Shown: positions 43,736-54,077 of the stretch, in pieces
Layout: every line of letters starts with the position of its first letter
Numbering within the stretch: the stretch's first letter is position 1
Source of the DNA: Gracilaria gracilis
Taxonomy: Eukaryota; Rhodophyta; Florideophyceae; Gracilariales; Gracilariaceae
DNA: 64,000 nt
Direction of reading: 5' to 3'
Assembly: GCA_030374805.1 (NCBI GenBank)
Contig: JARGSG010000031.1
Location: 124,001 to 188,000 of the forward strand
Position numbers and translations under genes: made by a program
Notes under the pieces: model-generated
The model's database searches: none
Told to the model about the DNA's origin: nothing
Seen by the model: only the letters and a program-made list of their open reading frames with translations

Positions 43736-43975
43736 GTCAACTTTTGGTAATAGTATAATCTGGGCTCCGGAGCTGCAAGGGTTCTCGTCGGTCGTACCAT
43801 TCGGCGATATGGCAAGAGGCGGAGCGCAAAGCGGATCAAAAAGCCAGAGTGCGTACTGTGCAGCGGCGTTGGTGCGCGCGGCGGTGTCTCCGACTGCACG
43901 ACGCTTCGAACCGCCAACAACACGTGCGCGCACGTTGCGGGCGCGCGAAGCCATCGCACAGGCGCGCTGCAAGAA
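43736..43975. promoter_or_regulatory. Bidirectional promoter region of the GC-rich gene island
   Basis: 240 bp separate the reverse start at 43735 from a forward ATG at 43976. No TATA box is seen. The region is GC-rich, like the genes on both sides, and unlike the AT-richer transposon DNA around the island. Confidence 0.35.
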
Positions 43976-44307
43976 ATGAGCGCCCGCGCGCAAGCGTCAG
44001 AGTACGCGCTGCTGCCGACGCCGCCCAAGACGCTGCTGCTGGGCGGCGCGGGGGAGGGGCATTCGGCGTGGGCTGTGGGGCCCGACCGTTCTTTGGCATC
44101 GGCGTGGCGATGCACAAGCGCGTGCTGTTGGGCGCCGACATGGGCGTGGGCGCCTTCTGCGGCGTGGGCTTAGGCGCCGGCGCGCTCATGGCGGTCGGAT
44201 CGGGCCACCTGCAGCGCGGACGCGCGCAGACCTTCTTTTACACGCCGCGCTTGCCGTGGCTGGAGCGCTATGTGTCCGAGTTCGACGCGTCGCGCAGGGT
44301 GAACTGA
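43976..44307 (+). CDS. Small Gly-rich hypothetical protein, divergent from the phycobiliprotein-like gene
   Basis: Two overlapping frames look coding. One starts at ATG 43976 (MSARAQASEYALLPTPPKTLLLGG) but becomes Trp/Ala-rich. The other, open to 44307, has ATG at 44110 and encodes a Gly/Ala-rich hydrophobic helix (GADMGVGAFCGVGLGAGALM) followed by a soluble tail FFYTPRLPWLERYVSEFD. A short intron joining the two would give a compact protein with one membrane helix. I recognise no family. The tail looks too structured to be chance. Confidence 0.4.
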
Positions 44308-45500
44308 TCAATTTACAAAGAAAAGAAACATCGAGGAGTGAAATGCATACAAGGTGAAGGATTGGCACGTTGCTTCAGTTGTCGCAGCACCTGATAACGA
44401 CTTCAAGCTTTTGCTTGGGCATTCTACGTTCTAATGCGTTATTATGTTGACCCTTTACACCATCTATTACTTTTCAGAGAAACCCTATGACAGCGAGAGA
44501 TCAATTTCCCGGAGGCGATATCTTCAACGGCAGAAGCGGAGATTGAAACACGAAGAGCATCGGAAGAAATAAGAAACGAAAACGCGGTGATTTAACACGG
44601 AGGGAGTAAGATGTGCTGCATTGAGGGATATCGCGAGGCCAGAAGCAGATATAGAGGTCGGACTGACAGTTTTTACTTCGCTCGAAGCGGCATCATCACG
44701 ACCGATAATGAGCAGCGAAAGCAGTGCCTTTGTTAATTGTGAATCTCAATCGCCCCGCATTCAAACCAAGCGGTTTCATCCATAGAACTTTTGACAAGAA
44801 CTACATTACTATAGCTATGAACTCTATTTTGGGCGAAATTAAGAGAGTGTTCCATCGGTGGCAGCTTTTATGCGAAGAACGGTAGCGGCTGATATCGGAA
44901 TTCCGAACCGGCAACCATGGTGAAGAAATCGACATATTTCTGAAGAGCCGGTGAAAGTTCCAAAGACTCTTTTTGTGCCACTATCTTGACTGAGATTGAA
45001 GTAGCTCAATGAGATCTAACTTGGGTCAGCATTGAAGGCTCTTCTGTGGCCTGCAGATGCTAACAATCTACCAGTCGGACTGCTCCGACCAATATATTTT
45101 CAATGATGCTGACACCAAGGCATGGAGAGGAAAGCCAAAACTGATCATCGATCTTTCCAAGTAGATCTGGAGCAATTTATTCCAAACTAACAGTTAATGC
45201 GGAATGACGAAGTTTGTCAACTTTTCCTCGCCTTCAAGTTGCTGAATGATACAGCTGGCGATAGAAAAGAAGAGGAGTCAGTCGGCAACTTTTTATTTTA
45301 CCAAGAATATTTCTGGGCATCCTAAATTATACTGCCAACCACAAACACTACTAGCTTACCTTCGGTAAAAACAGAAGAGCTGCATCCGTCTTGTCTGTAC
45401 CATAGATGTTCAGAACAGCGAGATCCGTGTGGTTCTGGGATTTTTTAGGAGTATTGGCACGTGAACAAGGTAACACCAGCTGTCCATAAGAGAATGTACT
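44308..45500. other. Intergenic region, nothing recognised
   Basis: Base composition falls back to the window average after the gene island. No frame longer than about 60 codons has coding character, and no repeat was recognised. Confidence 0.5.
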
Positions 45501-45623
45501 GATCAGTGCATAAGATTCAAACGCCTCTCAATTTCCGACTTCATCGAACACAGATCATCCCGGTTCATGACCTCCAAAAAGTAATACTGTCTACGAGAGG
45601 AAAGCCGGCGTGTCCCGGAAGTT

Positions 45624-47017
45624 CTAAATCCTTTTTTTCTCGGCTTGAAGCCTTTCACACTCTGCTTGGACATTCTGCAGTTTCTTAAGAAGCAATTCTT
45701 CCTTTTGTTCTCTCATTCTTAAGGCTTTCTTCATCTTCATCAATTCTTCTTTCACTTTGTTTGTTTCACCAATACTTCCAGCACTTTGCCCGCGAATCGG
45801 GCCAGATACGTTATTTTTCTTTATAGTACCGGACACTGCTGCAGAAGGCGTGCAGTTTTGGGGTTCATTTCTGGATAGAGTCTTTTGTTTCTTATTCTGA
45901 GGAGCATCTAACGCGGGCGGTTCTCCAGCTTTTCTTATATTCCTTCGGAAAGACTTCTTTTCTCCCGTCAGTCTAGAGATCTTAATCAGAAGCTGATCAC
46001 ATTTAACAGCTCTTACAAACTGTGTGCAAAGCGCGGCAAGTTTCAGGGCACCATTTCGGCCAACCATATTATTGCGAAGGCGCAGTTCTTCTGCACAGGT
46101 TTGGATAATCAATTTCAGCTGAGACTCCTCCAACTTTTCTGCATATCCTATGTGAGTATCTTTAAAATCCGGCATCAAATCGTCGTTCTCTCACAACACT
46201 AGTATATCGAGAATGGTTGTGTATTGCCCGAAGTAGGTCAGTGCATCTGACAGATTAGTGTCAATCAGCCGCATACAGCCAAGAAACTGTCGATTTAAAT
46301 GCCTCGCACTATGTGAAGTATTGTACAGGAAATGATTTCGATTGTGTTTGTCTGAACCTGCAACTTCGTCTAATCTAAAGCACCGTTCTCGCAGATACTT
46401 GTACCCACCGTAAACTTTCTTATCACAAGATAATGGTTTTGGAATTCCATGATCACCATAAACCACAGTGCGAAGCATAACCCCTTGATGAAGAGGAGAA
46501 TATGGTTTGGCGACAAATCACTCGTGTTAACGACAACTACCAAGAAATTCATAGCCCGAAATAAGTATTGTTTTGCTACTTTCTTTGTGGCTGTTCTCTT
46601 TCGAGATGATTGGTCGAGTTGCTTCACAGCGATATAAACACGTAAGATCTTTTCCCTGTCAATCACTTGGGTGTAAACTAAATGCGTTAACGAATCCCTG
46701 GATCCCGCTAGTCGATGATTTCTTGCCAAAACGAACGACGGGACCTGTATACGAATATCATTAACATCAAACAGAGATTCGGTTGTAGTAACAGGTTCAT
46801 GCACTCGGAATCTTTCGATTATCATCTTTTTGCTCAACGAAAGTACGTCTAACATGTTCACCGGCCTTAATACCGTTTCAAATCGAGGCAGGTGATGAAC
46901 TAAACGTACGGGCCATGGCATTGGTGAAGTTTTTGTCACCCGTAACATCACATTTGTAACCTCAATCACGGGGTGGCTTAGCGCCATGGTAAACAGCTCA
47001 ACCGTAAAAGAGTTCAC
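45624..47017 (-). pseudogene. Unknown protein with C-terminal coiled coil
   Basis: The frame from 47017 runs to about 46480 (residues with LRPVNMLDVLSLSKKM), then changes by one frame near 46475 and continues with YGDHGIPKPL and CFRLDEVAGSDKHNRNHF. A lone TGA at 46191-46193 interrupts this second frame, which continues directly with MPDFKDTHIGYAEKLEE. The last 60 codons form a clear coiled coil (VKEELMKMKKALRMREQKEE). No catalytic motif. The one-frame continuity across TGA suggests either nonsense decay or recoding. It may be a transposon-encoded protein. The Ulp1-like relic starts about 930 bp beyond its N-terminal end, on the other strand. Confidence 0.45.
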
Positions 47018-47168
47018 TCAAAGAATAAAAAGTGATATGTGTGAAAGATAATGATGATCGTTCTTGACTGGCACAGCCAAAAGGCCAACTATGCTTCTTG
47101 GAATAAACAAGAGGAGAAGAAGTCCCTACCACGCTCAAGGTGTCTGACAGGCTAGCCAAAACTCCAGC

Positions 47169-47618
47169 GTGCGCAGAAAGTTGTCCCGCCCGTTCTTCGT
47201 GCATCATACACGGGAGAGCTTGCACGCGTACGTGAATACATTTTCAAACCGTTTGCAAATTTCCCTGTCGAACTTGGAACCCACTCGTTTCACAATCTCT
47301 TTTGCTTTGTCGGCTTTCATCGCTAACGCAGAGCTCGAACACGGTGGGCGCATTAGTGCCGTCCAACGCTCTCCTATCTTCCTAGAAAAAGTTGCACCCC
47401 ATCCAAGTAATGAGTTACACAAACAGCTGAAGAAGCCGCACCAGAAGCAAAGCTGCATGCAAGCATCTTGCGAAAAGGACCGTCTCATACGCTTCAGCAT
47501 CTGCATTTTCCCACTCCTGCAGGGCGCAAAGGATTGGTGCACGTTAGAGAGGCGCGGTATCATCAGTGACGAGGAGAAAAACAGCGATAGCAAGCAACTC
47601 AAGAGAAATGGAGTTTAA
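47169..47618. other. Ambiguous ORF pair on opposite strands
   Basis: A forward 149-codon frame (47169-47618) and a reverse 132-codon frame (47602-47204) occupy the same DNA. Both have acceptable composition: the reverse one ends in a charged helix (MKADKAKEIVKRVGSKFDR), the forward one ends in a basic tail. I cannot choose between them. Confidence 0.2.
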
Positions 47619-47949
47619 TATGTACGCAGATGCCGAGCGAAGGATCGAGGAACAGTTCAAAAGGCGAAGAGCAGTACAGGAAGGCCGGAAACCTGCCGGA
47701 GGGCGCCCATGAACATAAACAGCTAAAAACAAAGACAAGAAACACTTGTCAATGAAAGCAATTACCCGCTCATAATATCATAAAGCCAATGAAATTAACA
47801 GCTCACCAACAAAAGCTGGCAGCCTTTACAAAATTATCAAAGAGCTTGGTCAGGAGGAAGAAGAGTTATTGCTTCGAAGCCAAAATCGTTCACTTTTGAA
47901 AACGTTACGTTGTCTGCTGTATGTATCGCGCGAATTCATGAACCCAGTG

Positions 47950-48784
47950 GATGGGTGGACAACGATTTTATGGATCTGTTTGTTTTGCGCTTGCGGAAAC
48001 GCAACTTCAACCGTATCCAAGAACTTCGACTTGGTCACAAAGTGGCTGTCTTGGACATTTTTTTGTGACGCGTTTACGACAGACTTGAACAACTTCTGAT
48101 CGCGAACCTATCTTCGCAGCGTTACTTCGTTGGTTTCAAAATGTTTCATGGATATTTCCGGAATCAGAGGTTGTTTTATGTTCGTTCTTAACGACAAACC
48201 ATTGATTTCTCGTCTCAGTACATTTCAGGCACGATTTGATTACAGTGTATGATTCGTTTCGAAGAAATCTTAGAGGCTCTGCGTCGGAAGCTGTGAGTTT
48301 AATGGAATGTTTCTTGTTCTTTGTAGAAAGAAAGCTAGAACTTCCGTTAAGAGAATGGGTTATAATCGAGAAGGCTGCATATCCGGAGCAAACAGATGGA
48401 GGATCCTGCGGAGTCTTTGTGGCATGGGTGATGGAATAATTGGAACGAGGAGCAGTTTCTACATTCAAGCAGCGTGATATACACTTGCTACGTAAGAAGG
48501 CTGAATTGTTTATCACAGGCCGATTATTGGTACCTTTGGAAGCTTTTAACCATCCCAAAGTGCTACAGGTGAAATCTAAACCGTGCATACTAAACAAACA
48601 CAGCGTATGCGAACAACAGCCAGAAAAGATAGAAACGGCTGTGGTGTTGACTGATAATACATTCAGTACAGCTACGAGCAACATAACCAAAGGTACAGGC
48701 AAGCAGCGCCGTGCAGGTATGAATACTTTGTGTCTGCGGTTACCTTCAAAACGTTCAAGGCGGCCTCCTTCGCGGTTCCGGTGA
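47950..48784 (+). pseudogene. C48 (Ulp1/SUMO-type) cysteine protease relic
   Basis: Ulp1-family proteases remove SUMO-like tags and are also carried by several transposon groups. The relic starts with W-V-D-N-D-FMDLFVLRL, the usual W-L-N/D-D entry segment, at 47952. TGA at 48066 and a frame change near 48150 follow. The His box reads TTNH-stop-FLV: the Trp normally next to the catalytic His is TGA at 48203-48205. Then come ITVYDSF with the catalytic Asp and EQTDGGSCGVFV with the oxyanion Gln and catalytic Cys at about 48390. TAA at 48437 interrupts the tail, which stays open to 48784 with a basic end. Three stops and a frameshift make it dead despite a complete catalytic triad. Confidence 0.8.
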
Positions 48785-49492
48785 ACAATGAACTGCCATG
48801 ATGCGCGAATATTATTAAATTGTCATCGACGAAGTTTGTGTACGCGATGTATCCAGGTATTTTACGCTTCCGGTAAGAGCCTACCTCCCACGTTATCCAA
48901 GGCCAACCAGAGCTTCACCGCCACTGGTGGTGGTTAGGACACTAGTGCGCGGCGATTTGGAGTATGTGATGTTTATGGGCTGCGTGTTGATGACCATGGA
49001 TGCCTTCCTATTGCTGTGAATGCCAATTGAGCACCAATTGCAAAGAAATTCCAAAGCCCGGTCACCAAAAGTAAAAAGTAAGGTTGGCGAATCTGTTTCA
49101 CACACCTTACAGGTTATTTAAAAAGTCTTGCATGCTGGTCGCGTAGATTAGATCTGTGCGAATTCCCCTTCATTTCATTATGAAAAGGGTATCGTGAAGA
49201 CAGGGTTTAGGGAGCATATGGGACAAACTGATTCATGTGCAGATAATTTCTTGCATTTGGCAATGAAGTTCTGTGAAGCAAGTTGCAGTTTTCTCTTCGT
49301 CATTACAGGCTAGGAGGGCGAACTATAATATGATGTGATATTGCTACATTACCCCTCTTCAAAGCCACAATTTCCTCCTGAAGGCAGAGAGCGTTCGGGG
49401 ACATGTAGGCTCAAAGGCAAGGGGAGGAGTATATCTTTTGCCGAAGAACTTTATTTGTCTATGTACAAATGTAGCCAAGAGAACTGAAAAGG

Positions 49493-50429
49493 GTGATCGG
49501 TAAGGTGATATTCCACGAACTGCTGTACTCGGCGCCACCCCCATGGTGGCTCGCTCAAAAGTGGCTGAGCATGTATCTCGTCCATATGGTTGCAAATAGC
49601 GGGTGCGAGTCAGACCACGAGAATCAAAACATGCAAAAGCCGCAAAGCAATCCTCATCTCAGGTTACTCCAAGCTCGAGCACTCAGATTATGTCACCAGT
49701 CTCCAACCTGTCCTTATCTCTTGTGGCCCACTATTCTGCTATACCAGGAACGCGATATAATGCGGTGATGATGATGCCTGACCCCTATTCCTTGTACGGT
49801 TCTGTCGCACATGTTCCCATGCAGGACCCGACGGAGATGTAAAAAGCATATGACGTCGAAAAACATTCGCAGACTTACCCACATGCCGAACTTTGAGATA
49901 GCCAGAGCTGATCCATCTTCGGCGGCTGGGCAGCCTAGTTCTGCACCAACCCCGTCGCTTTCGGGACCAATTCTTGACGAAAATACTGGAATAGGCCTTT
50001 TGGAGACATCAAAAACCCTGCTGAGGGACTCGGCTCTCATAAAAAGTCATCTTTGTCTGCTCCAGTGGCCGATCTGCTATAGATGAATCTATTTCACTCA
50101 AACGTCCTAAAAATGTCCGTTATGCTCCAACCTATGACGCCACAACCTGGATTGGTTTCAAGCCCTTAAGATGCTACAACTGGTACAAGAGCTTTTGACA
50201 GTCACTCGGTCAAGAACGGTTGGACAAAAGCATACAGGAATGAAACAAACCAAGTGGCGGTTGCATATCATACCCCAGCTTCCATGTATAGGAACTTTCA
50301 AAGAGGAGTTCCTGTGGCCTCAAAGTACATGTCCCTGACTGGTATGCGAAATAGTGGCACAGCTCCACCTTTGTATATTAGCTCTGTTGCATCTGATTCC
50401 GTATCTGAAGTAGCGGAGGAATAGGAAAC
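49493..50429 (+). pseudogene. Fragmented low-complexity coding relic
   Basis: Forward frames succeed each other. 49603-49842 is Ser/Pro/Met-rich. A frame from 49811 carries a Pro/Ser-rich part and GPILDENTGIGLLETSK. An open stretch from about 50195 to 50429 is Ser/Thr/Ala-rich and ends SVSEVAEE. Before them, near 49510-49600, another frame reads ARSKVAEHVSRPYG. The disordered composition suggests a transcription-factor or scaffold protein. At least three frame changes and several stops mean it is decayed or heavily spliced. No domain is recognised. Confidence 0.3.
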
Positions 50430-51092
50430 AAAAGATTACTTTGTGTCTGAAACACTTACGACTTACGCATCGCACTAGAATGGTTTTTATAACCAGTTTG
50501 TAATGTTTCCTTCGGCATACAGTGATTCGTGAAGAGAGAGCGCACACTTGTATCCCAATTCTCCGAAGCGACGGTAGACAAATCGTGGAACAATGCCTAC
50601 TTGTCGTTGCTCGTTTGATAACATGTTTGCATTGATTCAAACGGCCTCCCTGAAACGCTAGCGAACAGTCGAGTCTGCGTGGAATAGGGGGACAATGATG
50701 GCAAGTTTGAGATATCTCTCGAAAACCCTGTCACATGATGGAGTTATAGAATTTCGGATGTAACAGTTGGGTCACAAAAAGAAAGGTATCCATGCCTACC
50801 TTGACAGGAAAGTAATGATCCAAAGAAGGTTGAAAGCAGAAAATCATTGGCGAGGTAGGATAGCAAAAAAGAGACAAACATATTTGTATTCAGATCAACT
50901 TCTGTATTCCTTTTAAGAATGATGTACAAAATTGGACGGACTACATTCAAGAGGTCGTACACAAACAACAAAGCCCGATCTGCTTTGTGGTGGCTTTATA
51001 CATATACATACATACATCTCTCTGTCGCCCTACCGCAGCAGAGCTCTTCGGGACCGCAGTCAGTTCTAACCAGGCATGTAATCGGCACTATG
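50430..51092. other. Gap without a supported gene
   Basis: Only short frames of no coding character on either strand. It lies between the fragmented relic and the 3' end of the BRCA2-like gene. Confidence 0.5.
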
Positions 51093-53310
51093 TTACATAT
51101 CTTGAGTGCTTGTAAAATATGCTCGAATTCTGTGGGTTTCACCCGAAACGAAGGATACAACGGCTTCACGAAGAATTTCAAGTTGCTCTTCTTTGCTACG
51201 AAGGTGAGAATCCCCTTTTTCGCATCGGCTCTTCACGGCGCTAGCCCGTTTCCGCTGTCGGCGGATAGCGCGGGCAGAAAGAAGCGAACTTCGTAGAGTT
51301 GCCTTCTCGTGAACAAGATTGTGATTCTTGCTTATGGCTGAAACTGGTCGTCTTGTACCACAATTAGAGAGAAACGAGGTCGAAGACCGCCGCGGAAGCG
51401 TAGAATTCGTGGCAGACACTTGGAGTCCTCGTCACAGAGCTCTAGAGCTAGTACCTTTATGTTGTTTCCAGGGTCATCAGTCAAGTACACGAAGCGAGAT
51501 GCGTTGTTGTCATCTTCACTTGCAGTGAAATGAAGAACAGCGAAGATGCCGTCAAAATCTGCTCCCGGTTGAACCAACTTGTTTTAGAGCTCACCAACGG
51601 AGCATATCTTTCTGGGAAACAGAGAGATACGGGATGAGGGAGCAGAGTGGCTTTCGTTACGTAGCTCTCGGATTGCCTCTGGTTTGCATATCCAGACTCC
51701 GGGCCGTGGCCATACCTGTGCCAAACACAAAGCCTGGCCTTCTTTAAGAACACCCCGCAACGACTCGGGAGCGTTGTAGATGCGAATCAGCTTGCGTTCA
51801 GTACTGTCATCGAAATTATCTTCCAGACCGCTCACGAGCATATCTTTGACACAAGAAACACACCGTTGTTCAACCGTGATGGAGCTGGGATCAACGATCT
51901 CGCCTAGTTCCTTCTGCTGCTTTTCAACGGATTTCAATATCTCTCGGCGAAATTTTTCTTCAAACACAGACCGTGCCTCGTCTTCCCCTTCCTCGCGTCT
52001 ATAAATAATTTTATCCTTTTCCTCTTCATCATTCGCCCCGATTGTCTCCTTGTAGACAACAGGGTATGTTCGCAGAACGACAACGTGAAGCTGTGGGCAT
52101 GTGCCATGGCCGTCGAGCACCTGCTTTAGTGATTTGGCTATCGTAGGATTTCGAATGCCAAGCCGAAGTTGAGCCGGTGCTTTGTGCACACCATTAGCGG
52201 TTACTCGAAGGTTTGCCACACCCACTTCATCAGCCTCCCCGAAAAAGAAGGGGCGGCTAACAGAAAACGACTGCAGCGTCGAACCAGAGAGGCTCACTTT
52301 GTCACTGACGCGAAGATGCCCTCTCCACACCCAGCTTTGCAACGTATCGTCCAAACAACATCTCGCGACGTACCAGCCGTCCGACACGACAAGACTGAGC
52401 TTGTCGGGATCAGCTGCCAGCGGCTTACTCCCATGATTCGCAGAATGATGTGCGACGACGGACTTGAATCGTTTTGCATGATGCGCAGCAGATGAGGTTG
52501 TTTGCTTTCATGCCATTCTACGGACAGTCTGCGCAAGAACTCTTGTACAATATTGGCTGCACAAAATAAGTGTGAGTGGCTGGCGTCTGAACAGCCGTAT
52601 TGAAAAACCATGAGCTTATGCACTGCGAGACTATACGCCATACGAGTCCACGCTTCGCTGCCAACGCACGACGCAGGCTTGGCGTGAAGCGCTGGGAACA
52701 TTTGCTTGGTCCACTGCACAAATGTGGACACATCACATTGTTCGATGGAGACAAGATTGAGATCGTTTGTAATCTGGAAGGGAAGGCATGATACATGTCC
52801 AAACTGGTGTTTTCTAAAGGATACGTTGTGGCATTTGAAGAGCACAGTGGGTGATTGTAGCATAGATATTTGGGGCTGAGCAGGTCGTGTCGAAGTTAGG
52901 GTAGTTCGGCTGAGAGTTGGGCAGTTATGTGTGTCAGGGTTTGTACGTGTAGTGAGACCATTGGTCAACAGCGAGGGCAGGGAGAACTAGGGCATATTAC
53001 TTGGGTTAACACTTGTTTTGATAGCAGAATTATGTCCAGAGGGGCGTTGAATACGCCGAGACCGTTTAAATGGAGTGGTTCGCGCGGTGGATGCAACTGA
53101 AGCACGACGACGACGCACACGAGTCGGTGGCAGCATAGGTGTGTAAACAGGACGCACTGGAGACTTTTTCACGGACGAATTGCGTGCCGACTCGGAGAAC
53201 AGAGCCTCTCGAAGATGGTGCATCGGCAGCGAGGGCGTTTGAGGACTCGGGAGCGAACGAGAACGTGAGGCGGAACGCGTGTCCAGGATGGAATTCGAGT
53301 GACGCGGCAC
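51093..53310 (-). pseudogene. BRCA2-like protein, C-terminal DNA-binding region
   Basis: BRCA2 loads RAD51 onto single-stranded DNA. From 53310 the frame gives a basic N-terminal part (TPFKRSRRIQRPS), TAG at 52987, then a helical domain (EAWTRMAYSLAVHKL, later SSHIILRIMG). After a frame change at about 52428 comes the OB1 hallmark VSDGWYVARCCLDD, then L-R-V-SDKVSLSG and a long charged helix. After TAA at 51584 the OB2/OB3-like QPGADFDGIFAVLHF and FVYLTDD follow, then a last frame to 51093. Two breaks sit in strong splice signals: 52400-52428 (GTAAGC to GACAAG) and 51559-51594 (GTGAGC to GAGCAG), each restoring the frame. No BRC repeats are present upstream, so it is an N-terminally short homolog or a relic. 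Confidence 0.75.
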
Positions 53311-53771
53311 GGAGACGGAATTGCTCTGCGCAGCCGATAAGAAAAAGGACGACGTGACGCTAGGATTGGCCGTGTTTTAAGTGGGCACAGACGGGTTTCA
53401 TTTTGCGGCCAAAGACGGCGGTATGGAAGAGTTTCGGACGTCAACATAAAAATCGAAAATAGAAAGGTGAACGATGACACAAGTGATGTACGAAGACCTC
53501 AGTATGTTTGACGGCCCCTCTGACGAAATTCTTGAAGTAAGGCGGTATCTACCTTGCGTACATCTACAACTTCGAGAAGAAATTTTCAAATCCTTCTGTA
53601 AAGCTAGTGAAGGTTTTTTTCAAAATCTCTCACAATTTGGGAGATTCATCGACAGAAGCTGGTCATTAATACTGTAATGTAGGTCTCCAAAACCAATAAT
53701 TAGTTGGTAGCTTTGGTGGAAGAAGCGCACTGTAAATTTTGACCTGGCATGTAATCTAAATATGGAATAAA

Positions 53772-54059
53772 TCAGGCATCGAAACACAGCCTTTGGATCA
53801 CGAAGACATTAAGGATCAATCGTGGAACAGAGTTCGGGACACGAGAAGGAATGCAATTGGCGCCAAAAGCATAGAAAACTACCAACTGGACATCCTTACA
53901 AACCCGTTGCAGATCTTCAGAAGTGATGGGCATGGCATCTACTGAAGCATTGTGGTGCACTCTTTCTGGTTTCTCTTGTTTCTCATTTTTGACATCTCTA
54001 TTGCAGATCAATAGCGCAAAAGATTTTGTCTGACTTTTCTGCTTACGTTTTGAAGACAT
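53772..54059 (-). CDS. Small Lys-rich hypothetical protein, 95 aa
   Basis: The start at 54059 lies only 18 bp from the forward start of the PIF1-like relic at 54078. It begins MSSKRKQKSQTKSF and includes ITSEDLQRVCKDV, with a hydrophobic C-terminal third. No domain. The head-to-head arrangement suggests both belong to one mobile element or share a promoter. Confidence 0.35.
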   Translation of the reverse strand: MSSKRKQKSQTKSFALLICNRDVKNEKQEKPERVHHNASVDAMPITSEDLQRVCKDVQLVVFYAFGANCIPSRVPNSVPRLILNVFVIQRLCFDA

Positions 54060-54077
54060 TACACGCTTCGAAAAGCC

